64,000 bases of DNA from contig NZ_BMVW01000003.1 of NCBI RefSeq assembly GCF_014650915.1, positions 1 through 64,000 on the forward strand, given 5' to 3'. A program made the position numbers and the translations under genes. The stretch is from Streptomyces poonensis. Its GTDB lineage: Bacteria > Actinomycetota > Actinomycetes > Streptomycetales > Streptomycetaceae. Every line of letters begins with the position of its first letter. Position 1 is the stretch's first letter. Positions 39,531 to 48,023 of the stretch are shown one piece after another. The notes under the pieces were generated by a model, which saw only the letters and a list, made by a program, of their open reading frames with translations, was not told where the DNA came from and did no database searches.

Positions 39531-42500
39531 TGTCCGCCACCACCAGAAACCGGGTGTTCACCGCCGTCCACACGGTCGGCGGGCTGCTGCCGGCCGACAT
39601 GCTGGTCCGCATCACCGAGGGCAAGGACGTTCCCGGCTCCGAGCCCGCCGACTACGGCCTGCCGTCGTCGCGCTCGGTACGGGACGAGGCGGAGCGCAGC
39701 TGGGAGTACCTCAAGCCGCTCTGGCGCGACCTGCGCGAACACCTGCCCGAGGACACCGAGACGGGCGTCCCGGCCGCCGACCCGACCGGCCGCGCCGGCG
39801 CCGACTGGCTGGCGCCGCTCTGGCGGGAGCTGGGCTTCGGCCGGCTGACGGCACTCGGCACCACGGGGGTGACGGCCGACTCGGACGCCGACAGGACCTT
39901 CCAGGTGTCGCACCGCCACCACCACGTCCTCATCCACCAGACGGCGTGGAACGCCGACCTGGACAGGCGTCCCGGCGGCGCGGGCACGGTCCCGCCCCAG
40001 TCGATGCTCCAGGAGTGCCTCAACCGCACGGAGGCCCACCTCTGGGGCATCCTCACCAACGGCCGCCAGGTACGTCTGCTGCGCGACTCCAGCGCGCTGG
40101 CGACGGCGTCGTACGTCGAGTTCGACCTTGAGGCGATCTTCGACGGTGAGCTGTTCAGCGAGTTCGTGCTGCTGTACCGGCTGCTGCACGAGTCGCGGTT
40201 CGCCGTCGCGGAGGACGCGGCGCCGTCGGCGTGCCGGCTGGAGAGGTGGCGCACCGAGGCGATCGCGTCCGGGACGCGGGCCCTGGACCAGCTCCGCAAG
40301 GGCGTGCAGAAGGCGATCACCACGCTCGGCACGGGCTTCCTCAAGCACCCCGGCAACCGGGAGCTGCGCGAGACGCTGGACGTCGGAGCCTTCCACTACG
40401 CGCTGCTGCGTCTGGCCTACCGCCTGCTGTTCCTGTTCGTCGCCGAGGACCGCGAGGTACTGCTGTCCCCGTCGGCGGACGAGACCGCGCGGAAGCGTTA
40501 CGCCACGTACTTCTCGTCGGCACGTCTGCGCCGTCACGCCCGGCGGCGCCGGGGTACGGCCCACGGCGACCTCTACCAGGCCCTGTGCTTGGTGCTGTCG
40601 GGTCTCGGCAGCGACGACGGTCTCCCGGAGCTGGGCCTGCCCGGTCTCGGCGGCATCTTCGACGACACCGAGGCGGACCAGGTCCTGCGCGGTCTGTCGC
40701 TGTCCAACGAGCCGCTGCTGGAGGCGGTGCGAGCCCTGTCGATCGTTCGTGACGCCGCCTCCCGGCGCAACCGGGTCATCGACTACCGCCACCTGGACGC
40801 CGAGGAACTGGGCTCCATCTACGAGTCCCTGCTGGAGCTGGTCCCCCGGCACAACGCCACCGACCGCACCTTCGAGCTGGTGGAGCTGGCGGGCAACGCG
40901 CGCAGGACCACGGGGTCGTACTACACGCCGTCCTCGCTGATCGAGTGCCTCCTCGACGCGACGCTCGACCCGGTGATCGACGACGCGGTCAAGCGCGGCG
41001 AGATCCGCGCGACGCGCTCCGGCCGGCCCGACGCCGGACCGGCCGTCGTCGAGGAACTGCTGAACCTGACGGTCTGCGACCCGGCGTGCGGGTCCGGCCA
41101 CTTCCTGGTGGCCGCGGCTCGCCGCATAGCCAAGCGGGTGGCGGCGGTACGGGAGCAGAATCCCGAGCCGACGATCGACGCCGTGCGCCACGCCCTGCAC
41201 GAGGTCGTCGCCCGGTGCGTCTACGGCGTGGACCTCAACCCGATGGCGGTCGAGCTGGCCAAGGTCTCGCTGTGGCTGGAGGCCCTGGAGCCGGGCAAGC
41301 CGCTGGGCTTCCTCGACGCCCACATCAAGCACGGCAACGCGCTCATCGGGGCGACCCCTGCCCTGCTGGCGGGTGGCATCCCGGACGACGCCTTCAAGCC
41401 GGTCGAGGGCGACGACAAGAAGATCGCGTCGGCGCTGAGGAAGCGGAACGCCGCCGAGCGCGGCGGCCAGTTGAGCTTCCACACCGAGGAACGCATCTGG
41501 GTGTCGAACGCCGCCTTCGCCGAGAGCGTGCGTGAGATCACCGGGGCCCGCGCCGACACCCTCCGCGATGTGCGCCTGCAGTCCAGCCGGTTCCGCGAGC
41601 TGGAGCAGTCGGCGGACTACCTCCGCGCGGTGCGGATCGCCGACGCCTGGTGCGCGGCGTTCGTGTGGCCGAAGTGGCAGGGGGCACCCACACCGGTGAC
41701 GGAAGGGGTGTTCCGAGACCTCCAGAGCCCTGGCGTCGGCATACCTGCCGGCACGAACGAGGAGGTCATCCGGCTGGCCGGACAGTACGGGTTCTTCCAC
41801 TGGCATCTGGAGTTCCCCGAGGTCTTCCGGGTCTCGGCGGCGGCAGACACCGGCACGGATCCCTCCGCGGGATGGGCCGGCGGATTCTCCTGCGTGCTGG
41901 GGAACCCGCCGTGGGAGCGCATAAAGCTTCAGGAGCAGGAGTTCTTCGCGCAGCGGGACCGGTCCATCGCCAACGCTCCGAGCGCCGCCGCCCGCAAGAG
42001 GCTCATCGCGGCTCTGCCGACGACCGACCATAAACTGTTCGCCGAGTTCGTCGCGGCGAAGCGGCACGCCGAAGGCGAGAGCCACTTCCTCCGCATCGGG
42101 GGGCGCTATCCGCTGACGGGCCGGGGGGACATCAACACCTACGCGGTCTTCTCGGAGTCCAACCGCACGCTGACCGGCCCCCACGGACGGATGGGCGTGA
42201 TCGTGCCCACGGGTATCGCGACCGACGCGACAACCCAGTTCTTCTTCAAGGAGCTGGTACGCACCGGGTCACTGTCGGCGCTGTACGACTTCGAGAACCG
42301 CGGTGGCCTCTTCCCCGACGTGGACTCCCGCATGAAGTTCAGCGTCCTGTCCCTCGTCGGCCACGCTCAGCGCGAGCCGGTGGCCCGGTTCGCCTTCTTC
42401 CTGCACGACACGTCCGACCTGGACGACACCGACAAGACCTTCACCCTGACACCGGAGGAGATAACGCTCCTCAACCCCAACACCGGGACATGTCCCGTCT

Positions 42501-43558
42501 TCCGCTCCCGCCGTGACGCCGAGATAACACTGGGCATCTACCGCCGAATCCCCGTTCTCATCGAGGAGGAGACCGGCGAGAACCCATGGAACGTGTCATT
42601 CATGAGGATGTTCGACATGTCCAACGACTCGCATCTCTTCCACACCCGCGAGGAACTCGAAGCCACGGGTTGGCTGCTGAAGGGCAACATCTTCAGCAAG
42701 GACGATGCGCGCATGCTGCCGCTGTACCAGGGCATGATGGCCTCGTTCTTCGACCACCGTGCGGCATCGGTGACGCGCAGCAGCACAGCGGCGAAACGGC
42801 TGAACCAGCCTCAGCCGTCCACACGGGCGGATCACAGCAACCCCGACTTCGCGCCTCTGCCTGGCGCCTGGGTCGCGGAACACGAGGTTCCCCAGGCACC
42901 CAACGGCTGGTTCATGGCGTTCTCCTCCATCACCGCGCCGACCAACGAACGAAGCTTCACGCCGTACGCCCTCCCGCGCGTCGCTGTCGGGAACAGCGCC
43001 CCCGTCCTGCGTTTCGGCAGCCGCCACCACCTGCTGCCATGCCTGCTGGCGAACCTGTCGTCCTACGCCCTGGACTACGTGGCCCGCCTGAAGATCGGCG
43101 GCACCAACTTCAATTTCTTCTACGTGAACCAGTTCCCTGTTCTGACACCGGACCAGCTCGCACCCCACCGCGACTTCATCACACAGCGCGTTTCAGAACT
43201 CGTCTACACGTCCCATGACATGAAGTCCTTCGCAGATGACGTCAGCGACATGGCCGCCCCCTTCCGCTGGGACGAGTCCCGCCGTCAGCTGATCAGGGCC
43301 GAGCTGGACGCTCTTTTCTTCCATCTCTACGGGATCGCCCGTGACGACGCGGCCCACATTCTCGACACCTTCCCCATCGTCAGACGCAAGGACGAGGCGA
43401 CGTACGGCACCTACCGCACCAAGGAACTGATCCTCGCCGAATACGACCACATGGCCACCGCCGGCCTCACCCTGGAGAACCCCCTCGTGGACGGCGGGAA
43501 CTACACCTCCACCCTCACCCCGCCCCCGGGTCGCGGGCCGCGGCACCCCGAGAGTTGA
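39530..43558 (+). CDS. Eco57I-type adenine-specific DNA methylase, DrmMI-like
   Basis: 1,342 residues. SAM motif I is DPACGSGHF (D517), preceded by GSYYTPSSLIECLL, the usual X-motif; motif IV is GNPPWERIK (N792). The C-terminal part includes VGNSAPVLRFGS and FNFFYVNQFPVLT, as in target-recognition domains of Type IIG/PglX/BrxX proteins. No PD-(D/E)xK nuclease is visible in the first 400 residues, so it is probably a modification enzyme alone. From about 41680 to the 3' end, codon usage is visibly less GC-biased (ATAAAG, ATAACACTG, TTCAATTTC), which suggests a recombined target-recognition half. Overlaps the helicase stop by one base. Confidence 0.85.
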   Translation: MSATTRNRVFTAVHTVGGLLPADMLVRITEGKDVPGSEPADYGLPSSRSVRDEAERSWEYLKPLWRDLREHLPEDTETGVPAADPTGRAGADWLAPLWRELGFGRLTALGTTGVTADSDADRTFQVSHRHHHVLIHQTAWNADLDRRPGGAGTVPPQSMLQECLNRTEAHLWGILTNGRQVRLLRDSSALATASYVEFDLEAIFDGELFSEFVLLYRLLHESRFAVAEDAAPSACRLERWRTEAIASGTRALDQLRKGVQKAITTLGTGFLKHPGNRELRETLDVGAFHYALLRLAYRLLFLFVAEDREVLLSPSADETARKRYATYFSSARLRRHARRRRGTAHGDLYQALCLVLSGLGSDDGLPELGLPGLGGIFDDTEADQVLRGLSLSNEPLLEAVRALSIVRDAASRRNRVIDYRHLDAEELGSIYESLLELVPRHNATDRTFELVELAGNARRTTGSYYTPSSLIECLLDATLDPVIDDAVKRGEIRATRSGRPDAGPAVVEELLNLTVCDPACGSGHFLVAAARRIAKRVAAVREQNPEPTIDAVRHALHEVVARCVYGVDLNPMAVELAKVSLWLEALEPGKPLGFLDAHIKHGNALIGATPALLAGGIPDDAFKPVEGDDKKIASALRKRNAAERGGQLSFHTEERIWVSNAAFAESVREITGARADTLRDVRLQSSRFRELEQSADYLRAVRIADAWCAAFVWPKWQGAPTPVTEGVFRDLQSPGVGIPAGTNEEVIRLAGQYGFFHWHLEFPEVFRVSAAADTGTDPSAGWAGGFSCVLGNPPWERIKLQEQEFFAQRDRSIANAPSAAARKRLIAALPTTDHKLFAEFVAAKRHAEGESHFLRIGGRYPLTGRGDINTYAVFSESNRTLTGPHGRMGVIVPTGIATDATTQFFFKELVRTGSLSALYDFENRGGLFPDVDSRMKFSVLSLVGHAQREPVARFAFFLHDTSDLDDTDKTFTLTPEEITLLNPNTGTCPVFRSRRDAEITLGIYRRIPVLIEEETGENPWNVSFMRMFDMSNDSHLFHTREELEATGWLLKGNIFSKDDARMLPLYQGMMASFFDHRAASVTRSSTAAKRLNQPQPSTRADHSNPDFAPLPGAWVAEHEVPQAPNGWFMAFSSITAPTNERSFTPYALPRVAVGNSAPVLRFGSRHHLLPCLLANLSSYALDYVARLKIGGTNFNFFYVNQFPVLTPDQLAPHRDFITQRVSELVYTSHDMKSFADDVSDMAAPFRWDESRRQLIRAELDALFFHLYGIARDDAAHILDTFPIVRRKDEATYGTYRTKELILAEYDHMATAGLTLENPLVDGGNYTSTLTPPPGRGPRHPES

Positions 43559-43735
43559 TTCGAGAGGCACTTGTCGATGAAGACATTCCGCTACAGGAAG
43601 CGCAGCCCGGTCGGCTGACTGGCCGCCGACATCAGCGCTGTGGCCGACGCATCCGGGACCGCCCTCGAACACCTGCGGGCGGCGGTCTCCGGGTGAAGCT
43701 GCCCTCACCGAAGCAGGTCGACGCCACTGGTCGGC
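43559..43735. other. Gap between convergent methylase and EVE-like genes
   Basis: No gene supported. The plus strand contains a short broken reading frame (MKTFRYRKRSPVG, stop, then LAADISAVADASGTALEHLR) that may be the ruin of a small protein, too short to name. Confidence 0.3.
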
Positions 43736-44134
43736 TCACAGGCCGGCCCGCGTCAGCAGAACCTCCAACGCCTCGGGCTTCACCTTCTGCACCGAGCGCA
43801 CCTGCCTGAGCCCCAGCTCGTCACGTCCCACCGGGTTCCGGTACAACGCGTCCGTCGCCTCAGGCAGCAATGTCGCATCGACCAAGTAACCGAAGTCGGG
43901 ATCTTCCGGATCCGCGTACGGTTCCCCGTCGACCTCCGCCATCGCGGCGACCGCCGACTCCGGGTGGCTGAAGAAGACCCACAGGCGGTCGCCCCGGCTC
44001 ATACGGTTGCGTCGGCTGAGCCAGAGGGCCAGTTCGGGTTCCTCCTTGGCCAGCCGGAGCATGGTCTCCTTGGTGGAGGGCTCCCCGTCCAGTGTGTCCT
44101 TGTTCGGGTTGAGGATGTAGACCCAGTCCTCCAC
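43736..44134 (-). CDS. EVE/PUA-like small protein
   Basis: 132 residues from GTG 44134, which has AAGGGGG upstream. RGDRLWVFFSHPESAVAAMAEVDGEPYADPED followed by YLVDATLLPEA has the look of an EVE domain (DRLxxY, AxAxVxGEPYxD, then a beta strand ending in LP). EVE proteins read modified bases in DNA and RNA and are often found with McrB-like GTPases or RNA/DNA modification enzymes. It lies between a DNA methylase and an McrBC pair, on the opposite strand to both. Cytosolic. The call is by pattern and may be wrong. Confidence 0.5.
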   Translation of the reverse strand: MEDWVYILNPNKDTLDGEPSTKETMLRLAKEEPELALWLSRRNRMSRGDRLWVFFSHPESAVAAMAEVDGEPYADPEDPDFGYLVDATLLPEATDALYRNPVGRDELGLRQVRSVQKVKPEALEVLLTRAGL

Positions 44135-44283
44135 CGTTCCCCCTTCACCGCAGTGCTCACCCAGGCTCAGGCACTCGTGCCGACCCATGCTGCCAGTGGG
44201 GGATGCCGTTCGCATCCCTATTCTTTTCCTCCGCCCCACGGGACAGCCCGTTTCACAGGGCCCGGCACATCCAGTGCACACGC

Positions 44284-44455
44284 CTCGACGTTCGCTACCG
44301 CACCGCCCGCACATGGGCCGGTCCACTGCTGCGCGGCGGAGGTGTGACCGACCTGCTCACCGGCCAGGGCACCGCGGCAGACGGTCTCCTGCCGGCCATG
44401 CCCGCGCTCTGGGAGGCAGTGGTCCGGCGCCTGGGCACCGAGGCCACCGTCCATC
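44284..44455 (+). pseudogene. Fragment of a second McrC
   Basis: The plus strand reads LDVRYRTARTWAGPLLRG, then GLLPAMPALWEAVVRRLG, which lines up with the core of the intact McrC here (LNARYHHALHLARVVL and GFLFDMNKLFEDFVTVALR). Nothing before or after extends the match in any frame, so this is a decayed piece of a different McrC. It lies in a 704-bp gap (44135-44838); the remainder of the gap holds no convincing gene. Confidence 0.5.
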
Positions 44456-44838
44456 GCTGCGGGAGCGGCCGTGAACGCGCCGGACTTCATCGCCCGGCAG
44501 ACGGGGGCCCGCAGGTGAGAGATCCCCGGCATCGCACCCCGCCTGAAGCGCACGATGGCGGTCATGCGGGGGTACGCCGAGACGGACGGCGGGGCAGGAG
44601 TCGACCTGACCGCCGCCATGAACGTGACTCTGGCTGCGGCCTTCAGACATCCGGCATCTGCATGACGGACGACCACTGCCGCATGGTGCGGCATCTCACC
44701 GGTCAGCCCGCCTTTCGGCTGCTTCCCGTCGATCTCCGACGCCCACGCGCAGCGGGGAGATCGGCCGCCTGAGGCGACTGTCAGAGGCACCCACTACTGT
44801 TTCCGGTGGATCTTCTGTTCTTGGGGGGAGCGGTGACG

Positions 44839-46671
44839 ATGACCGATGAGTACCCGGAATTCCGGCTGCGGCTGCCGAACGGCGGACCTCTCGCCCGTGG
44901 GCGGTTGTCGGAGAAGGCAGGCGCGAAGGGGCGCCGGACATTTGTCGTGTCCGCTGGATCACCTGTACGGGCCGAGGTCGTCCCGTCCTTCTCCCTGCGC
45001 AAGCCGTCTTCCTATCGGACTCGACAGAAATTGATCGCGGAGGGGGCGATCCGAGAGTCCGACAGCCATCCGGGATGGCTCGAGACCACCCGGGACATCG
45101 AGTTCGCCTCCCCGTCACCCGCCGCCGAAGTCGTGCTGGGATGCAGTAGCAACGGATGGGGAGCGTGGAAGTCCCCCGATGGTGATTCGTTGGGGACCCA
45201 CATCAGTCGCGCGTCAGCCGGCCCCAACCGCCCTTGGCTGATCCGCGGATCAAACGTCACCGGGACCGATGTGGTCCAGCGCCTGTGGCTCCCCGAAGGC
45301 CTTGTCTCCCTCGCCGCCGCCCGTCTCCGCCAAGGCCTGGAGCGGGGCATCAGCAAGGTGGATCTGCGCACCTTCGTGCATGAGGACTACGAGTCCACAG
45401 CCACGTACAGCCAGAAGCAGCAACTGGTCGACGATGTGCACGCTTTCCTCTCCCGCATGAAACCCGGTGACACCGTGTGCACCATCTCCGGCGGACGGCT
45501 GTACGTCGGCGAGATCACCGGGGATGCGGAGCAGGTGGAGTCCGATGACCGGCGGTCCAATCTGCGGCGCCCAGTGGACTGGCAGCCGACGGGATACCCG
45601 TACGACGAGTTGCCTGAGGATCTCCAGCAGAAACTGTCGATCCAGCACGACGTCGTCGACCTCTCCTCCGTCCAGGCCCACATCGACGGTCTCGGCCTCA
45701 GCGATCAGGAGCTGGTCGAAGAAGCTGAGGCCATAGAACGGGACCCGAGTGTGGTGATTCCGGCGCTCGCCGCCCGTCGCGAGTTGGAGCTGCCCGAGCC
45801 CACGAACGAGCTGGCCGCTGAGCTGCTGGTGCATGAGCGAGCCTGGTTGCGCGAAGTGCGGGATCTCCTCTGGGACGAACGGCAGTTGGTCCTGTACGGA
45901 CCGCCCGGCACCGGCAAGACGTACCTCGCGCTCAAGCTCGCCGAGTTCCTCGGTGGCGGGCCCGAGCAGGTCAAGCTCGTGCAGTTCCACCCCTCGTACG
46001 CGTACGAGGACTTCTTCGAGGGCTTCCGGCCGCAGGAGGACCCGCAGTCCCGTGAGGTCGCCTTCCGCCTCACCGCCGGCCCCCTCCGCGAACTCGCCGA
46101 CCTCGCCTCCCGCGAGGGCAACCGCCACATCCCCCACTTCCTGATCATCGACGAGATCAACCGCGCCAACCTGGCGAAGGTCTTCGGTGAGCTGTACTTC
46201 CTCCTGGAGTACCGCAACAAGTCCGTGCGGCTGACCTACTCCGGTGACGATTTCGCACTCCCGCCCAACCTCTTCGTCATCGGCACGATGAACACCGCCG
46301 ACCGGTCGATCGCGCTCGTGGACGCGGCGATGCGGCGGCGCTTCGCGTTCGTCGAGCTGTCCCCGCGGACGGAGCCGACCAGCGGGTTGCTGCGTCGGTG
46401 GCTGGCCGGGGAGGGGAGGGATCCGGAGCCCGCCGATCTGCTCGATGCGCTCAACTCACGTATCGACGATCCCGACTTCCAGATCGGGCCCTCCTACCTG
46501 ATGAAGAAGGGCGTGTACCGGGAGGGCGGGCTGGAGCGGACCTGGCGGACGAAGATCCTGCCGCTTCTCGAGGAGCATCACTACGGCGAGGGCGTCGACA
46601 TCGAGAAGCGGTACGGGCTGGCCGCTCTGCGGCAGTCCCTGCAGCAGCAGCCGCGGGAGTCTTCGGCGTGA
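44839..46671 (+). CDS. mcrB: McrB-like GTPase subunit with DUF4357-like N-terminus
   Basis: 610 residues. Residues 25-75 (RTFVVSAGSPVRAEVVPSF, SYRTRQKLIAEGAI) resemble DUF4357, a small domain found in nucleases and methylase-linked proteins; residues 190-300 hold a second domain (FLSRMKPGDTVCTISGGRLYVGEITG) of EVE or PUA flavour. The AAA+ GTPase follows: YGPPGTGKT (K360), LIIDEINRAN (D438, E439), and TMNTADRS, the NTxD motif of McrB. ATG 44839 is set by GGGGGGAG eight bases upstream. GTGA overlap joins it to McrC. McrBC cleaves DNA with modified cytosines; the N-terminal domains decide what is recognised and differ from E. coli McrB. Confidence 0.85.
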   Translation: MTDEYPEFRLRLPNGGPLARGRLSEKAGAKGRRTFVVSAGSPVRAEVVPSFSLRKPSSYRTRQKLIAEGAIRESDSHPGWLETTRDIEFASPSPAAEVVLGCSSNGWGAWKSPDGDSLGTHISRASAGPNRPWLIRGSNVTGTDVVQRLWLPEGLVSLAAARLRQGLERGISKVDLRTFVHEDYESTATYSQKQQLVDDVHAFLSRMKPGDTVCTISGGRLYVGEITGDAEQVESDDRRSNLRRPVDWQPTGYPYDELPEDLQQKLSIQHDVVDLSSVQAHIDGLGLSDQELVEEAEAIERDPSVVIPALAARRELELPEPTNELAAELLVHERAWLREVRDLLWDERQLVLYGPPGTGKTYLALKLAEFLGGGPEQVKLVQFHPSYAYEDFFEGFRPQEDPQSREVAFRLTAGPLRELADLASREGNRHIPHFLIIDEINRANLAKVFGELYFLLEYRNKSVRLTYSGDDFALPPNLFVIGTMNTADRSIALVDAAMRRRFAFVELSPRTEPTSGLLRRWLAGEGRDPEPADLLDALNSRIDDPDFQIGPSYLMKKGVYREGGLERTWRTKILPLLEEHHYGEGVDIEKRYGLAALRQSLQQQPRESSA

Positions 46672-47906
46672 CACCGGTCGTCGAGCTCGTCGAGCACGCG
46701 CCGGCCGTCAGCGTCGCCCTCCCGGACTCCGTCGGCCGCGCGCTCGCCGCCGGCGGCATCGTGGACGCGTCTCCGGATGCGTACGTCCCGGGCCGCTGGT
46801 CGCTGCGGGCGGGGAGCAAGGTCGGTGCGGTGGCCGTCGCCGTGCCGGGTGGCGGCGATCAGCCGGTGACTGTGCGGATCGTGCCCAAGGTGCCGGTCGC
46901 CCGGCTGTTCTTCCTGCTCGGCTACAGCCTCGATCCGAAGGGCGGCTGGCGGGACGGCGAGGTGGAGGTGGGCGAGCACCGCGATCTGCTGCCCGCGCTC
47001 GCGCACGCCGTGGAGCGGCAGGTGGACCGGGCGCTGCGGCAGGGGCTGTTGCAGGGGTACCGGGCCACGGAGGAGACCGCCCTCGTCGTACGCGGCCGGA
47101 TCCGCGAGGCCGAGCAGATACGGCGGCGCTTCGGGGCGACGCTGCCGGTCGAGGTGGCGTACGACGAGTTCACCACGGACATCGCCGAGAACCGCATTCT
47201 GCGGAGCGCCGTCGAGCGGCTGCTGCGGCTGCCCGGAGTGCCGCGCGATGTGCGCCGCAGGCTGCTGCACCAGCGGGCCCGGCTGGCCGACGTCACGGCG
47301 ATCGTGCGCGGGCAGCCGCTTCCCGGGTGGCGGCCCAGCCGGCTCAACGCCCGTTACCACCACGCTCTGCACCTGGCCCGTGTCGTCCTGGAGGAGTCGT
47401 CCGCCGAGCACGCACCCGGCGGGCTGCACGTCGACGGCTTCCTGTTCGACATGAACAAGCTCTTCGAGGACTTCGTGACGGTCGCCCTGCGCGAGGCCTT
47501 CCACAGCCCGGCGGGGTCGGCGTCGGCATACACCTCACGGTTCCAAGACACCCACCACCTCGACGAGGCCGCATCCATCCGCATGAAGCCGGACTTCGTG
47601 CTGTACGGGCCGGACGGCGGCGCCCGTCCGTGCGCGGTCGCGGACGCCAAGTACAAGGCGGAGAAGCGAGGTGGGTACCCGGACGCCGACCTGTACCAGA
47701 TGCTGGCGTACTGCACCGCGCTCGGGCTGGCCGAGGGGCATCTGGTGTACGCGAAGGGCAACGCCTCGCACGCGGCCCATCGCGTGCGGCACGCGGGCAT
47801 CGTCATCCACCAGCACGCTCTCGACCTGGACCAGCCTCCGGCGGAGCTGCTCGCCGACATCGCTGCGGTCGCCCGTCACATGGCCGGGCAGCTCGCCGGC
47901 GGGTGA
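46668..47906 (+). CDS. mcrC: McrC-like nuclease subunit
   Basis: 412 residues. The N-terminal beta domain (VTPVVELVEHAPAVSV) is followed by the helical McrC core: YDEFTTDIAENRILRSAVERL, LNARYHHALHLARVVL, DGFLFDMNKLFEDFV. The PD-(D/E)xK site is KPDFVLY (D309) with ADAKYK (D326, K328), so the nuclease appears active. The GTG at 46668 overlaps the McrB stop. Works with McrB to translocate and cut modified DNA. Confidence 0.88.
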   Translation: MTPVVELVEHAPAVSVALPDSVGRALAAGGIVDASPDAYVPGRWSLRAGSKVGAVAVAVPGGGDQPVTVRIVPKVPVARLFFLLGYSLDPKGGWRDGEVEVGEHRDLLPALAHAVERQVDRALRQGLLQGYRATEETALVVRGRIREAEQIRRRFGATLPVEVAYDEFTTDIAENRILRSAVERLLRLPGVPRDVRRRLLHQRARLADVTAIVRGQPLPGWRPSRLNARYHHALHLARVVLEESSAEHAPGGLHVDGFLFDMNKLFEDFVTVALREAFHSPAGSASAYTSRFQDTHHLDEAASIRMKPDFVLYGPDGGARPCAVADAKYKAEKRGGYPDADLYQMLAYCTALGLAEGHLVYAKGNASHAAHRVRHAGIVIHQHALDLDQPPAELLADIAAVARHMAGQLAGG

Positions 47907-47969
47907 CAGCTGTCCACGGCCGGGGGGCCGGTGGTCCGGGTGCGGGAGAACCCGGGGCGGGAGGTGGGC

Positions 47970-48016
47970 GGAGCCGGCTCGCCACCGTGCACGCCATGAC
48001 ACGCCATGACACGCCC
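47970..48016. repeat. Short direct repeat between McrC and methylase
   Basis: ACGCCATGAC occurs twice in tandem and is followed by a third, partial copy (ACGCC) just before the methylase stop. The 117-bp gap between the convergent genes has no perfect long hairpin. Confidence 0.4.
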
Positions 48017-48023
48017 TGAAGCG

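Noticed and set aside
30208..43558. Naming the operon a complete DISARM, Pgl or BREX system
   Set aside because: No DrmC-type PLD nuclease, PglZ or BrxC is in the window and no profile search was possible, so only resemblance is claimed.
44480..44790. Possible small genes on either strand after the McrC remnant
   Set aside because: The frames are broken or shadow-like, without ribosome sites or recognisable motifs.
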